This document shows, piece after piece, positions 10,541-20,520 of a DNA stretch of 64,000 bases. The notes under the pieces were generated by a model, which was given only the letters and a program-made list of their open reading frames with translations, was not told where the DNA came from and did not search any database. The stretch is from assembly GCA_963556195.1 (NCBI GenBank), contig OY744532.1, positions 84,264,734 to 84,328,733 of the forward strand, in the 5' to 3' direction. The stretch is from Sepiola atlantica (Eukaryota; Mollusca; Cephalopoda; Sepiida; Sepiolidae). Position 1 is the first letter of the stretch. Each line of letters opens with the position of its first letter. The position numbers were made by a program, and so were the translations under genes.

Positions 10541-12299
10541 AATATTACCTTTTACATTCATTCGTACTGTCTTTTGTTGGTACATTTTGTTCGTGGTACA
10601 TACAATCTTATTATGTACTACCAGGCACATGCGGCATTCCTTGGGAATTAACGGAGACCAATGCGAAACCCTGTTTTTTGCTTTCAACCCTGTATTGGCA
10701 TTTTAATTTTTCATTTATATTTAATTTCTGTAATCTTTAATTTGATAGCTATAGATAAACACGAAAAAATGAATAAAAAAGTCTATTTAACATTTATGAT
10801 TTTTTCTGCGTAAAAGAACGTAATAAAAAATGAATACACACATCGGATTTCTCCTAAAGTTTTACTCGAGAACAGTTGTGTTTGGTCTTTGTTTTCAGTA
10901 ACATTCTGTATATATGAACTACAAATATCGCGTAGATTCTATTAATCAGTTCTACATCTTTAAATAATAATTTCATGGGTATTTCATAGGTGTTACCCAC
11001 CAAGAGACGTGGTTGGATGGGAAAGTTTGCGTGACACAACAAAGGTCATGAGCTAACTGCTTGAAGTCATTGAAACCACGTGGATTTCAGCTGGGGACTT
11101 TGTAACTCATTGGCTTGCGAGACTTCAAGCAGAAAATGCGTGGTTTATGTTCTGTTCACAGTGAGCACACAGTGTAGCGGATTGAATACATACGATCTAT
11201 CTATCTATCTATCTTTCTATCTAGCTATCTATCTAGTTATCTATCTAGCTAGCTCTCACATGCGTATACATGGTACCTGTCTCTCTGACGGTTCTTCTGC
11301 AAGGGTCCGTCTTTGTAAATTAATACGTTTTATAAATATCGGAATCCGAGTATGTTTATCAGCAGTTGAATAAAAAAAACATTCACTGCGATAATACAGC
11401 TGTATAACGGATAATACACCAATCGTTACGTAAAACTGTAACATAAGGAAGTACCGTACATGCACGTGTTTAAGCTTTATTTATACTGGTGACCGTTATT
11501 ACTATGCCGTAGAAACAATAAGAGAATAATGGGGTGAGAGACTCATATTAAGTTGGGAGTGTTGCCGAGAGGTAGTGTTTGCAATGGGTGGTCTTTTAAA
11601 AAGTGTTTCTTTTATTTGTTTCTTTTTTTTGCATCAACCATTAATCTTGATTAACTTACCACTCTTCGTTGTTCACTCTGACGTTTCGTTTTTCACAAGA
11701 TTTTGTTTTCTGCTTTTATTGTTAAATTTTCACATACTCAAACTAGGCGTTTGTGATGTTTAACAGGTTTTTCATTTTATTGCTTCTTTTAATTCTTTTT
11801 ATGCTTTCCGGTTTGCTTGCTTTTCTATAGTGTATCTCTCGTGCTTTCTGTTCTTTTTTGCGCTCCCCTCATCCCTATCATCCCTCCATCAACGTCCACC
11901 TCTTATAAAGCTTCATCCCCTTTTCCCTTCCTTTTAAAAGTACATTCGCTTTTATTTAATTTCCTTGAAAACTTTGACCGACTAACCCTTTTAAAACTTC
12001 CATTCATTCTGTCTTTCGTTTTATTTGAATTCTTTATTTTTTGTGAAAGGTGCAAACTTATATTTTTCGCACAAATTTCGTGTTTGCCATTTCTCTTTTT
12101 TTCATCTCGAAATCATGTGATTAGTTCAACTGACGTCTTGCTGAAGTCCGATATCGTCGAAGCGTAACCTAGAAAGGCGCCTCCTTTTCACAGCGAAGCG
12201 CGAACTAATTTCGTGAGTAACAACGAAAAAAACGGCTTCTCTCTCTCTTCACAAAATCAATGGAGTTCGATTCTTTCCAAGCAAATAAAACAAAATTAG
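10541..12299. other. Unassigned stretch with an (ATCT)n microsatellite
   Basis: A degenerate ATCT/AGCT microsatellite occupies about 11195-11262. No gene is supported elsewhere. At 12139-12170 (plus) CTGAAGTCCGATATCGTCGAAG looks like a ruined hammerhead core, but the essential CTGATGA and GAAA boxes are both altered. Confidence 0.5.
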
Positions 12300-12960
12300 T
12301 CAATATTAAAAAGTAACATATTTGCAAAATCGTAAATGGAATTAAAAAATTTAGAAAATGGTTTTAGATCTATTCTTGACTTAAATAAAGAGCGAACGCA
12401 CTTCCTGTGACAGTTTTTTGACTGACCTTGATGTGTCAAAATCAAGAACATTAATTTATGTCCATAGGTATCACTAAAGTGTTCGATGTTTCGACGAATC
12501 ACCCTAAAGTGACAAAAACAAATGAACAAAAAAGCTGAAGACAAGAAAAGAATTTCAGAAAGCAGTCAAGAACACACAAGTGAAGTAAGTTGTCGTTAAA
12601 AAACCAAAGCAGAACAGTTCCAGGAGAAACGTTAACAATTTAAATTCCGAGACGCCAGAATCAGCATTATTGGATCAATTATATTACGTTAAGCATTTTC
12701 AAATGTGGTTACTTGTTTTATACGTAATTTTATTTATTGTGGGTAGCTGGGTTTTAATAAAGATAGCTTCGAATATTATTTTTTTTAATTGGTTTCACAA
12801 TGTATTATTTTAGTGCCATTTACTGCAATTGGTTTTAGATCAGAGAGGGGGGGCAGTTATATTTTTGTAAATACTGGTTAATTGAGCTAGAGTGTATAGG
12901 GTATATGGAGAGTAGGCGTGATGAGTTTTAATTGTAAAAATAATGCAGCTAGTAACTATA
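12300..12960 (-). repeat. PLE-2 terminal repeat, copy 1
   Basis: Aligns by eye with 14690-15450 in the same orientation and with 15490-15872 inverted. Shared blocks include AACAGTTCCAGGAGAAA with the following cATTnTAAAnTcCGnnACG segment, and AATGTATTATTT...CAGTTAT...AATACTGGTTAATT-like sequence. It lies at the downstream end of the PLE-2 coding relic, consistent with the pseudo-LTRs that flank Penelope-like elements. Confidence 0.6.
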
Positions 12961-14590
12961 TTATTATTATATGAGTTGGATTCTCTAAAATCACATTTGC
13001 ATTTATCAATAACATTGCTTCTTTCTAATATTTTATGTGTTGGAGAGGAGTTGTTTTTATTACAACATCTTGGGTCGTAAATTTTTTGTAGTAAATAATT
13101 AGTTTAATTTTTTTATTTTCAAATAGGGATATGTATTGGTGTACATTATTTTTATGGTTTTCACTTTTAATAGTTTTGAATGTTATTTAAATAATACAGG
13201 TTAATATAATTAAGGTTATAATGTAGGATATTATAATCATCTTAGTAGTATCTTTCAAGATTTGAATCATTGAATGTATTTGTTAATTAACGATATTATG
13301 AAGGACATTGGTTTTAATAAGAACTAGTTTTATATTTTTTACTTATATCGATTATTCTTTTGGTGGAGAAGATACGTTTTGAACCGTTTTGTAGATTCTT
13401 AACAATCTCTAATTTTTAGCGATGGAATATTTACACTTGTAATTTAAGATACTAGAATGTAAGCTGGTTGGCTTTTTATAAATAGATGTATTAAACGTAT
13501 TATAATAACATCAAAGAATAGCAATTTATAAATAACTTTTATAAAATATACTGTAGTTTGTGTATTTAGTCATTATTATCAGCTACAAAAAGATATCATC
13601 GACATAGTTTATGTAAATGGACGGTTTTAAACTGTTATTAACTGTTTTGTCAAGATTTGCTATATACAATTCGCTAAGAAACGGCATGAGAACCGAACCC
13701 GTCTAAACCCCGTAAATTTTAGTATAAATGTATCTGCAGTGGTGCAAATTAATAGTAACATTTCAGTTTTTTTAAAAATTGATTTTAAGTGAAAGTAGAG
13801 ACGAATTATTGCATGTATTATTGATAATTATATCAATTGTTTATTTTGCAGGTATGTTAGTGAATTAGATGTCTACAGCAAGAGAAGATATGAATTTATT
13901 GTCCGATGTGTAATTGTTCTTGTGTGGATCACACGCTATATTTACTGGGTAGATGCAGCTGATAAGATCATTAAGGGTGTTTGCAATTAATATATGGGTG
14001 TAGTAATTTGGTATATGAAAAGTCGGAGACGTGCATCATGTATATGTATCTTAACAGTTCTGTATAACTAACAATGTTTGTAACCACCTATTATTTTGGG
14101 AAGTTATTAAGTATTTATATGCGCGTTATTGGCAGTCAGATAATTCTGGTGTTGGCATTAGTTAAAAATCTTTCTGGAAAGAGAAAGAGAACGTTGCCAA
14201 CATCCCTACGTGAAAGTGGTACTCGAACTTGGAACACCCAGGTCTTCAGTCCGTGTCGTTATTAACTTAACCACCGTCACTTCCCGTTATTGACAGGGAC
14301 AAAACTATTAACTTGTGTATTTAATGTATTGGTAGGATCGTTGGTAATTCTTTTGAATCTGGTGTTGTTTACAAAGATTGTTTGTTGATTTGTGTGATAG
14401 TAGAATTTATTAAGTACAGCAAATAAGTCTGAGTATGGGATGGTTACGGAGTTCATTAACTGCTTTTTAATTAAAGGTAAATAATAATAAATGTGAGTGT
14501 TGCATTCATTGTGTCGAATTGTTATAGTTTTTGCTTTTAAGAGATCACGCAGGAAAGGATGTGTTTTAATTTTAGCTTCTGTCTCTAGTT
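12961..14590 (-). pseudogene. Penelope-like retroelement relic PLE-2 (RT + GIY-YIG)
   Basis: Read on the minus strand. 14590-14286 is an uninterrupted frame of about 100 codons without a start Met (KLETEAKIKTHPFLRDLL...), probably the region before the RT. A tRNA-like SINE head interrupts it at 14285-14206. The RT palm is at 13740-13585, with a GVxTGSVLMPFLSELYIANL-type motif (one frameshift inside) and the catalytic YVDD box at 13606-13595. TSIYKKPTS lies near 13487-13462, matching the YRKPT motif that follows the palm in PLEs. SNVIDKCKCDF at about 13014-12980 looks like the start of a GIY-YIG domain. Many stops and frameshifts make it inactive. It is unlike PLE-1 in sequence and orientation. 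Confidence 0.65.
14206..14285 (-). repeat. tRNA-derived SINE head or tRNA pseudogene
   Basis: Minus-strand sequence has an A-box-like GACGGTGGTTAAG near the start, an ACGGACTGAAGACC anticodon-region match and a B box GTTCGAGTACC (plus 14218-14228), spaced as in a serine-type tRNA. It interrupts the PLE-2 coding relic, so it arrived later. No separate SINE body or tail was identified. Confidence 0.45.
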
Positions 14591-14689
14591 TAATGGGCGA
14601 TCGAAGTTTGCCTTTTAATTAAATTAACACTAATGTCCCGAGTAGTGGTATCGTGTTGTGCTGCAGGATCGTACCCTCTGGATTGTGTG

Positions 14690-15450
14690 TATTTAGGCAA
14701 CACCATTTCATTAAAGCAAACATTGTTAAACATAACAGAATGTATCTTCTTGGTTTTACTTTTACGTATTTTAAAAATATTTCTAATAATCTTTAGTGTC
14801 AAAATAATAAAAGAATGAATATATGGTCCATATGTATCGCGAACATTTTCGATACTTCGCCGAATCATCGTCAAATGCAAATGCACAAAAAAGATGGAAA
14901 AAAGAAGATTCTACATAAAACAGCCAATAACGCGCATGTGAAGTCAGTTAGACGCGAAAGAACAAACCATAACAGTTCCAGGAGAAAGGTTTACAATTCT
15001 AAAGTCCGAAACGGCATAATTAGAGTAATAGGAAAAAACGTATTAATTAAGCTTTTTTTTAAACTGAAATAACGTGGTAAGTAGTTGCACATAACAACAT
15101 AACCTAGAGTTTAAGGGTCTTACATCATATAGACTGTACAAACAATAGTAACTACAGGTAATCTAATAGGATTTATACAGAATACTGTACGTATTCGTAT
15201 ACTAGTTAACTTATTTAGTGAGTGATGGAACACCGGTATACCATCGAAACATGAACGTTATTACTCGTTTAATACCTAATGCTATTTATTGAAGGTTTCT
15301 TCAGAATATTTTTAATGTTTTTAATTAGTTTCAGAATGTATTATTTCCGTGTTATAAACTTATATTTTCTTCAATAAGTAGAGGGTACAGTTATGCAATT
15401 AAATGCTGGTAAATTAAGCTAGACTTTGCAAAGTGCATGGTAAGTGGCGG
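14690..15450 (-). repeat. PLE-2 terminal repeat, copy 2
   Basis: Same orientation as copy 1 (12300-12960) and placed upstream of the PLE-2 coding relic, so the two copies bracket it as pseudo-LTRs would. Shared blocks: AACATAACAGAATGTAT, the CCATATGTATCGCGAAC...CGCCGAATCATCG segment, AACAGTTCCAGGAGAAA, and the final AATGTATTATTT...AATTAAGCTAGAC part. Confidence 0.6.
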
Positions 15451-15489
15451 GTAATATACTCGTTCATTAAAACCAATCAACCCAATTAC

Positions 15490-15863
15490 GTTACGTATTA
15501 AACCAACACGAATAGTTCAACATGTTTAACGTCATACAATGTATCATGTGACGCTAATTCTGGCGTCCTGGAATTTAAATTGTGAACGTTAATCCTGGAA
15601 CTGTTCTGATTTTTTCTTTTAACGTCTAACTGACTGCTTTTTGAAATTATCTTTGCTTTATTTGGTTTAGTGTACCTAAAGATTATTCGGCGAAACGTGG
15701 AAAACGTTAGCGATACATATAGAACATACATTAATGTTTTTGATTTTTACAAACAAGATAATTAGAAGAATTGAAAAAAAATAAAAACCAACTATATAAT
15801 TATGCAAAGAATTCTGTTATGTTTAATCATGTATGCCGAATCGGAAGAATGCTACCTAAATGC

Positions 15864-15872
<9 letters not shown>
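15490..15872 (+). repeat. Inverted third copy of the PLE-2 terminal repeat
   Basis: Reverse complement matches copy 2: GTGCATTTAGGnA...TTAAACATAACAGAAT, then ATTAATGTATGTTC-TATATGTATCGCTAACG, CGCCGAATAATC, and CAGAACAGTTCCAGGATTAACG. It ends at the (TA)n array at 15870. Confidence 0.6.

Positions 15873-15909
<37 letters not shown>
15870..15909. repeat. (TA)n microsatellite
   Basis: TA run between the inverted PLE-2 repeat and the first long palindrome. Confidence 0.97.
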
Positions 15910-15910
<1 letters not shown>

Positions 15911-15911
<1 letters not shown>

Positions 15912-16052
15912 GTTATGAGGTTTAAAAAGACTAAATATACATACGGATTGTACACATATTATAAGTTATTTCGACCTTAACTTGTTAAGGTCGAAATAAC
16001 TTATAATGTGTACAATCCGTATGTATATTTTGTCTTTTTAAACCTCATAACG
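15911..16052. repeat. Long palindrome 1 (142 bp)
   Basis: Arms of about 70 bp (15911-15981 and 15984-16052) are nearly perfect reverse complements, beginning CGTTATGAGGTTTAAAAAGA and ending TTTTTAAACCTCATAACG. The only interruptions I see are an A-rich indel region and a two-base centre (TT). It begins two bases after a (TA)n array. Confidence 0.93.
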
Positions 16053-16123
16053 TATTCATGCTCTGTTTGAACGGACATAGAGCTCTCTGATTCGGAATCC
16101 TATCGAAAATAATCGAACCTGAA

Positions 16124-16126
<3 letters not shown>

Positions 16127-16162
<36 letters not shown>
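16127..16162. repeat. (TA)n microsatellite
   Basis: TA run between the two palindromic elements. Confidence 0.97.
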
Positions 16163-16167
<5 letters not shown>

Positions 16168-16502
16168 GCAGAATCAAAATGGAATTGAATATAAGCTAAT
16201 CAACAAACTAATGAAAATATAAATTCAAACACATATAAAAGGTCTACCAAACTATTTTAATTGCTAGGAAACAACCATCCTCGGTTGGAAGTAAGAACTT
16301 TAATGAACAAAAATCCGAATTGTACGAGACACATCGAAAAAAAAAAATTTCTGTTCATTAAAGTTCTTACTTCCAACCGAGGATGGTTTCTTTCAAGAAA
16401 CTGAAATATCTTGGTAGAGCTGTCATATGTGTTTGAGTTTATATTTTTGTTAGTTAGTGTATTCGCTTATCCTCAATTCCATTTTTATTTTGCATTATGT
16501 CT
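16163..16502. repeat. Long imperfect inverted repeat 2 (about 340 bp)
   Basis: The inner 37-bp arms (16273-16309 and 16352-16388, from AACCATCCTCGGTTGGAAGT) are perfect. They are separated by a 42-bp spacer with an A run. Outside them the symmetry continues imperfectly to both ends: CAAAATGGAATTGA and TAAATTCAAACACATAT at left, with their reverse complements at right (TATGTGTTTGAGTTTA, TCAATTCCATTTTTA). (TA)n arrays sit at or close to both outer ends. No coding sequence inside. Confidence 0.88.
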
Positions 16503-16523
16503 TAAACATTGTTTCTATTATTC

Positions 16524-16528
<5 letters not shown>

Positions 16529-16604
<76 letters not shown>
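16529..16604. repeat. (TA)n followed by (GT)n-rich microsatellite
   Basis: TA run of about 75 bp passing into GTGTGTGTG/GGGTGTGT sequence up to about 16635. Confidence 0.97.
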
Positions 16605-16619
<15 letters not shown>

Positions 16620-17233
16620 GGTGTGTGGGTGTGTTCTTAGTTCATGGATATATATGAACTAACATTTTCATATAGATTTCACTTAATAATTGATCAAAAA
16701 GAACAGTTGGTACTAAAAATGATAAATTAAACTAAATTCGGTACTTTAAAAAAATATGTATCAATCAAATTTTCAGTACTTACGTCATCAATTGCGAGTT
16801 TCACAAAAGACTTCTGAAACTGGGTAACGCTTAACAAACTGAATGTATTATTGGCGTATTTTTTTTTGAAATAATTGATTTAAGGAAAGAAACTGTTGTA
16901 GTTCCTCTTGCATTTAAGTCGCTCGTTTTTTTAACTTGTTCGCAATACGAACAGGGCAGTTGTTTTCCCTAACTGTAAACTAACACTTAACAAATTCTTA
17001 CCTAATTAAAAAAACTAACTCTAACCTAACATTATTGTAACCCTAACCCAACGCTTAAACTGACCCTGAACTAAAACTAAGAATAATTTAATCCTAATCT
17101 TTGTTTTAGATTTAGTTCGACAAAAGTCGGTTTAGTTCGCTTCATATTGTATGGGAGCACCGTTGTTTTTTCAGGGAGGGGGATTATTTTGTATATAATG
17201 ATAATTTAAACAAACATTTTTTTAAGTACACGT
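16605..17233. other. Unassigned flank of the gypsy element
   Basis: AT-rich, with a degenerate CTAACCCTAA-like patch around 16970-17100 that resembles telomere-type simple sequence but is not a regular array. No gene seen. Confidence 0.5.
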
Positions 17234-17238
17234 AAATG

Positions 17239-17405
17239 TGTAATAAAAACTGGACGCCGAATATAACTTAAGGATAAGCTTTATTTAACCATTTGTTGCT
17301 TAGCTAGACAAATAGTGTTTTAACATTCACTCTTAATATACACGAATGTAGAACATTCCATTATTACTCCAAGGGGGAGACAGGCATCAATTATCTGTTA
17401 CTACA
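17239..17405 (-). repeat. Ty3/gypsy LTR, left copy (167 bp, intact)
   Basis: Begins TGTAATAAAA and ends CTACA, the TG...CA ends usual for LTRs. The preceding AAATG (17234-17238) is repeated after the other LTR at 33561-33565 as the target duplication. As the element reads right to left, this is its 3' LTR. It matches the reassembled right LTR base for base by eye. Confidence 0.95.
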
Positions 17406-17414
17406 TTCTCCCCC
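17406..17414 (-). promoter_or_regulatory. Polypurine tract of the gypsy element
   Basis: Minus strand reads GGGGGAGAA immediately before the 3' LTR (TGTAG...), the position and composition of the primer for plus-strand DNA synthesis. Confidence 0.85.
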
Positions 17415-17424
17415 ATCTATCTTC

Positions 17425-20400
17425 TTATTCGTAGGGAACAAAATCATCCCATCGACCTGGCCTCCTGCGGGTTCTTTGAGGGCGTCTTGGTTGTTCGTGC
17501 CCGACATCCATTTCTAATCTAGGCTCCTCGGGACCTGACGACGTTTCGGGACTGTCTTGTGTTGCTGGTTTAGGGCTAAAATATCTTGCTCCAAATCGCT
17601 CTCGTTTTCTACGGCGCTTCGGTCGCTTGGTGTCTGAAGATTGAGTATCTGTCTCAGATATTGGGTGAAACCGCTTTCGTGGTACCCATCTGTCGTCCGA
17701 ACTAGAGTCAGAGACGACTCTGTTAGTATATTCAGATTCGTTTTGTTGGGACTCTGAACTTGACGTATCTGGCACACGATCACCTAAGAGGGTCGGACTT
17801 GTTCCACGAACCGGAGCTCTATATCCATCTGAAGCAGTTCTACGTTCATATACATTTCCTGCTGGGGCTAGATCCCTTAAGGAGACAGTAGATTGCCTTC
17901 CTTCTGAATTTCTGACCAGTGCATACTGAGGGTTCGCTTCGATTAATTGTACCTCGCTTACCAATGGGTCATGTTTACTATGACGAACATGACGTTTTAA
18001 TAAAACTGTGCCAGGTTGTGCAAGCCACGAGGGAAGTGATGTGCCTGCTGAGCTTCGTCGTGGGAACGAGAAGAATCTCTCATGTGGGGTAGCGTTTGTC
18101 GCTGTACATAATAGAGTCCTAATAGCGTATAAGGCCATAGGGATGAGACTTTCCCAATCGGAGATCGGACTATTGCGATTTGCTGCCGCCAACTGTACTG
18201 TCTTCCATATTATACCATTGTATCTTTCGCACTGTCCGTTTCCTTGAGGATTGTGAGGAGTTGTTCTACTTACAGCTACTCTTCGTTCATGCAGAAACTG
18301 CTTGAGTTCGTCCGACATAAAAGCAGACCCACGATCTGAATGTATATATGCAGGCACTCCAAAAACGGCAAAAATGGAGCAGAGGCCTTGAATTACTGTT
18401 GCAGCCGTTACGTCTGGGCAGGGGATGACGAACGGAAATCTTGAGTACTCGTCTATTATTGTGAGCATGTATTTATTTTTAGTTTTAGAGGGTAAAGGGC
18501 CCTTAAAATCCAGGTTAAGTCTTTCAAAAGGCTGTGTGGCCTTAATGAGTGTTGCTGGAGGAGGTTTGTAGAACCTGGGCTTATTTTCTGCGCATATCCG
18601 ACAAGAGTTCGTAATTCTTTTTACGTCTTCAACAGAATATGGCAAGTTTCTGCTCCTGACTACGTGAATCATTCTTGTGATACCTGGGTGACACAATTCC
18701 CTGTGTATATACTGAAGATCATCTGAGCCAGTTACCAGGCCACACACCCTTGAAAGCGCGTCGACCGCGGCATTCTCCTTACCAGGGCGGTAAGTGACGT
18801 CAAAGGAGTAGCAAGAAAGCTCCATTCTCCATCTCGCTATTTTCTCGTTTTTTATTTTACTCGTTGTTTTTGGGTTAAACATAAACGAGACCGACTTTTG
18901 GTCAGTGATTAATTCAAAATGTCGGCCGATTAAGTAATGCCTCCATTTTCGTAATGCCTCAACTATGGCGTACGCTTCTTTTTCTATTGCAGAGTGTCGT
19001 CGCTCGGATTTCGAAAGTGTTCTTGAAAAAAAAGCTACAGGACGACCGGATTGTCTCAGTGAGGCAGCTATCGCACAGTCGGAGGCATCCGTCTCAACTA
19101 ATAGAGGGATAAAAGGATCCACAGCAGAAATGGCAGACTGAGCAATGTTCCTTTTCATGTTTTGAAATGCTCTGATGGCGGAACAGGACAACGGAAAAGT
19201 AGATACTTGTGTCAATGGGTGTATTTTTTCTGAAAAAGACGCAACCCATTGGGAGTAGTGAGCAAACATACCGAGGGCTCGTCGTAAAGAGGGCATGTTT
19301 CCAGGGATTGGTAATTCCATTAGCGGTTTCAGTCGCTCGGGATCCGGCGTCATGGTGCCATTTTTGACAATGTATCCCAATAATTTGATGCTTTTCAAGT
19401 TGTAGGAACATTTTTCACTGTTCAAAGTCAGATTATATTTCTTGACGGCAGCCATGAATCGTTTAAGGTTGTGGTCATGTTCAGCTTGGTTATGTCCGCA
19501 TACTGTGACATTGTCTATATATGCAACAGTACCCTTCAATTTTTCATTGGAAATTATTTCATCTATTACCCTCTGGAAGCTAGCCACACCATTTGTTATC
19601 CCAAAAGGAATTCGGCAGAACTGATATAGGCGACCGCAGGCCTCGAATGCCGTGTAGGGCTTATCCTCTGGCTTGATAGGTACCTGATGGTAGGCACTTC
19701 TGAGATCTAAAGTACTGAAAGTGTGATATTTTGCAATATTAGAAATCATTTCGTCAATACGAGGCAGTGGATAGGCATCGAGTAATGTGTATCTGTTGAT
19801 GGTCTGGGAATAGTCAATGACCATCCTTTTCTTGTGATTTTCAGTGGCTGTTACGAGGACCTGTGCTCGCCATGGAGATTCACTTGGCTCTATAATTCCT
19901 TCCTTAAGTAGTTTTGTTACTTCTGCTGCTATGAACTGCTTGTCCGTTTCTGAATAGCGTCTTGATTTTATTGCTATTGGTTTGCAGTCAGGAGTTAAGT
20001 TTGTAAAAAGTGACGGGTGCCGCACTTTGACAGCTGCTAGTCCACATACGCTTAGGACTGGCTTGGGGCCACCAAAAGGAATTTCAACGCATGAATGTTG
20101 TTTTAGAAAATTGTGACCCAAAATCACTTCGCAGCAGAGGTTTTTCATTACTGATAATTTGATCCCTTGATAGGAGTTTCCTTTTAGTTTCAGGTTAACC
20201 ATGCAATATCCAATTACATGGGACGATAAAGATGAATTTGCCATTGATATTTGGTTGGAACAAGGAAATATTTCCCATTTATTTGCTTTTACAATACTGG
20301 CATTAATAAAACTTTCGGAACTGCCTGTATCAATAAGCGCATGAATAGTCAATCCATTGATTTTTACCCTCACGATTGTTTTTGAGAGGCAGCCGGGGAA

Positions 20401-20520
20401 TGCAGCTGATATTGTAATTGGTGCTACAGTAGCAAGAGTAGCCGAACGTTTTGTTTGAGAAGCTGACCGGCAAACTTTCGAAAAATGTCCCTGCTTATCA
20501 CACTTGTGGCATCTAACATC
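17425..20520 (-). CDS. pol: Ty3/gypsy Pol (protease, RT, RNase H, integrase)
   Basis: The polyprotein of an LTR retrotransposon. The frame is open from just after the TGA at 20521 through to 17425. Counting from the Met at 20373 (982 residues): protease DTGSS at 15-19; reverse transcriptase at about 160-350 with TLDLRSAYHQ (221-230), FGITN and the active-site box YIDN (285-288); RNase H with D429, E466 and D491; an H-H-C-C integrase zinc finger at about 557-594; integrase core D622, D680 and E716 (DD35E); then a basic, serine-rich tail. Upstream of that Met the same frame carries a second zinc knuckle (CHKCDKQGHFRKVC), so the true N-terminus is fused to Gag. The second aspartate of the usual YxDD box is N here. 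Confidence 0.93.
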   Translation of the reverse strand, partial: DVRCHKCDKQGHFSKVCRSASQTKRSATLATVAPITISAAFPGCLSKTIVRVKINGLTIHALIDTGSSESFINASIVKANKWEIFPCSNQISMANSSLSSHVIGYCMVNLKLKGNSYQGIKLSVMKNLCCEVILGHNFLKQHSCVEIPFGGPKPVLSVCGLAAVKVRHPSLFTNLTPDCKPIAIKSRRYSETDKQFIAAEVTKLLKEGIIEPSESPWRAQVLVTATENHKKRMVIDYSQTINRYTLLDAYPLPRIDEMISNIAKYHTFSTLDLRSAYHQVPIKPEDKPYTAFEACGRLYQFCRIPFGITNGVASFQRVIDEIISNEKLKGTVAYIDNVTVCGHNQAEHDHNLKRFMAAVKKYNLTLNSEKCSYNLKSIKLLGYIVKNGTMTPDPERLKPLMELPIPGNMPSLRRALGMFAHYSQWVASFSEKIHPLTQVSTFPLSCSAIRAFQNMKRNIAQSAISAVDPFIPLLVETDASDCAIAASLRQSGRPVAFFSRTLSKSERRHSAIEKEAYAIVEALRKWRHYLIGRHFELITDQKSVSFMFNPKTTSKIKNEKIARWRMELSCYSFDVTYRPGKENAAVDALSRVCGLVTGSDDLQYIHRELCHPGITRMIHVVRSRNLPYSVEDVKRITNSCRICAENKPRFYKPPPATLIKATQPFERLNLDFKGPLPSKTKNKYMLTIIDEYSRFPFVIPCPDVTAATVIQGLCSIFAVFGVPAYIHSDRGSAFMSDELKQFLHERRVAVSRTTPHNPQGNGQCERYNGIIWKTVQLAAANRNSPISDWESLIPMALYAIRTLLCTATNATPHERFFSFPRRSSAGTSLPSWLAQPGTVLLKRHVRHSKHDPLVSEVQLIEANPQYALVRNSEGRQSTVSLRDLAPAGNVYERRTASDGYRAPVRGTSPTLLGDRVPDTSSSESQQNESEYTNRVVSDSSSDDRWVPRKRFHPISETDTQSSDTKRPKRRRKRERFGARYFSPKPATQDSPETSSGPEEPRLEMDVGHEQPRRPQRTRRRPGRWDDFVPYE

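Noticed and set aside
16970..17110. Telomere-like CTAACCCTAA sequence
   Set aside because: Irregular, short and internal; no true array.
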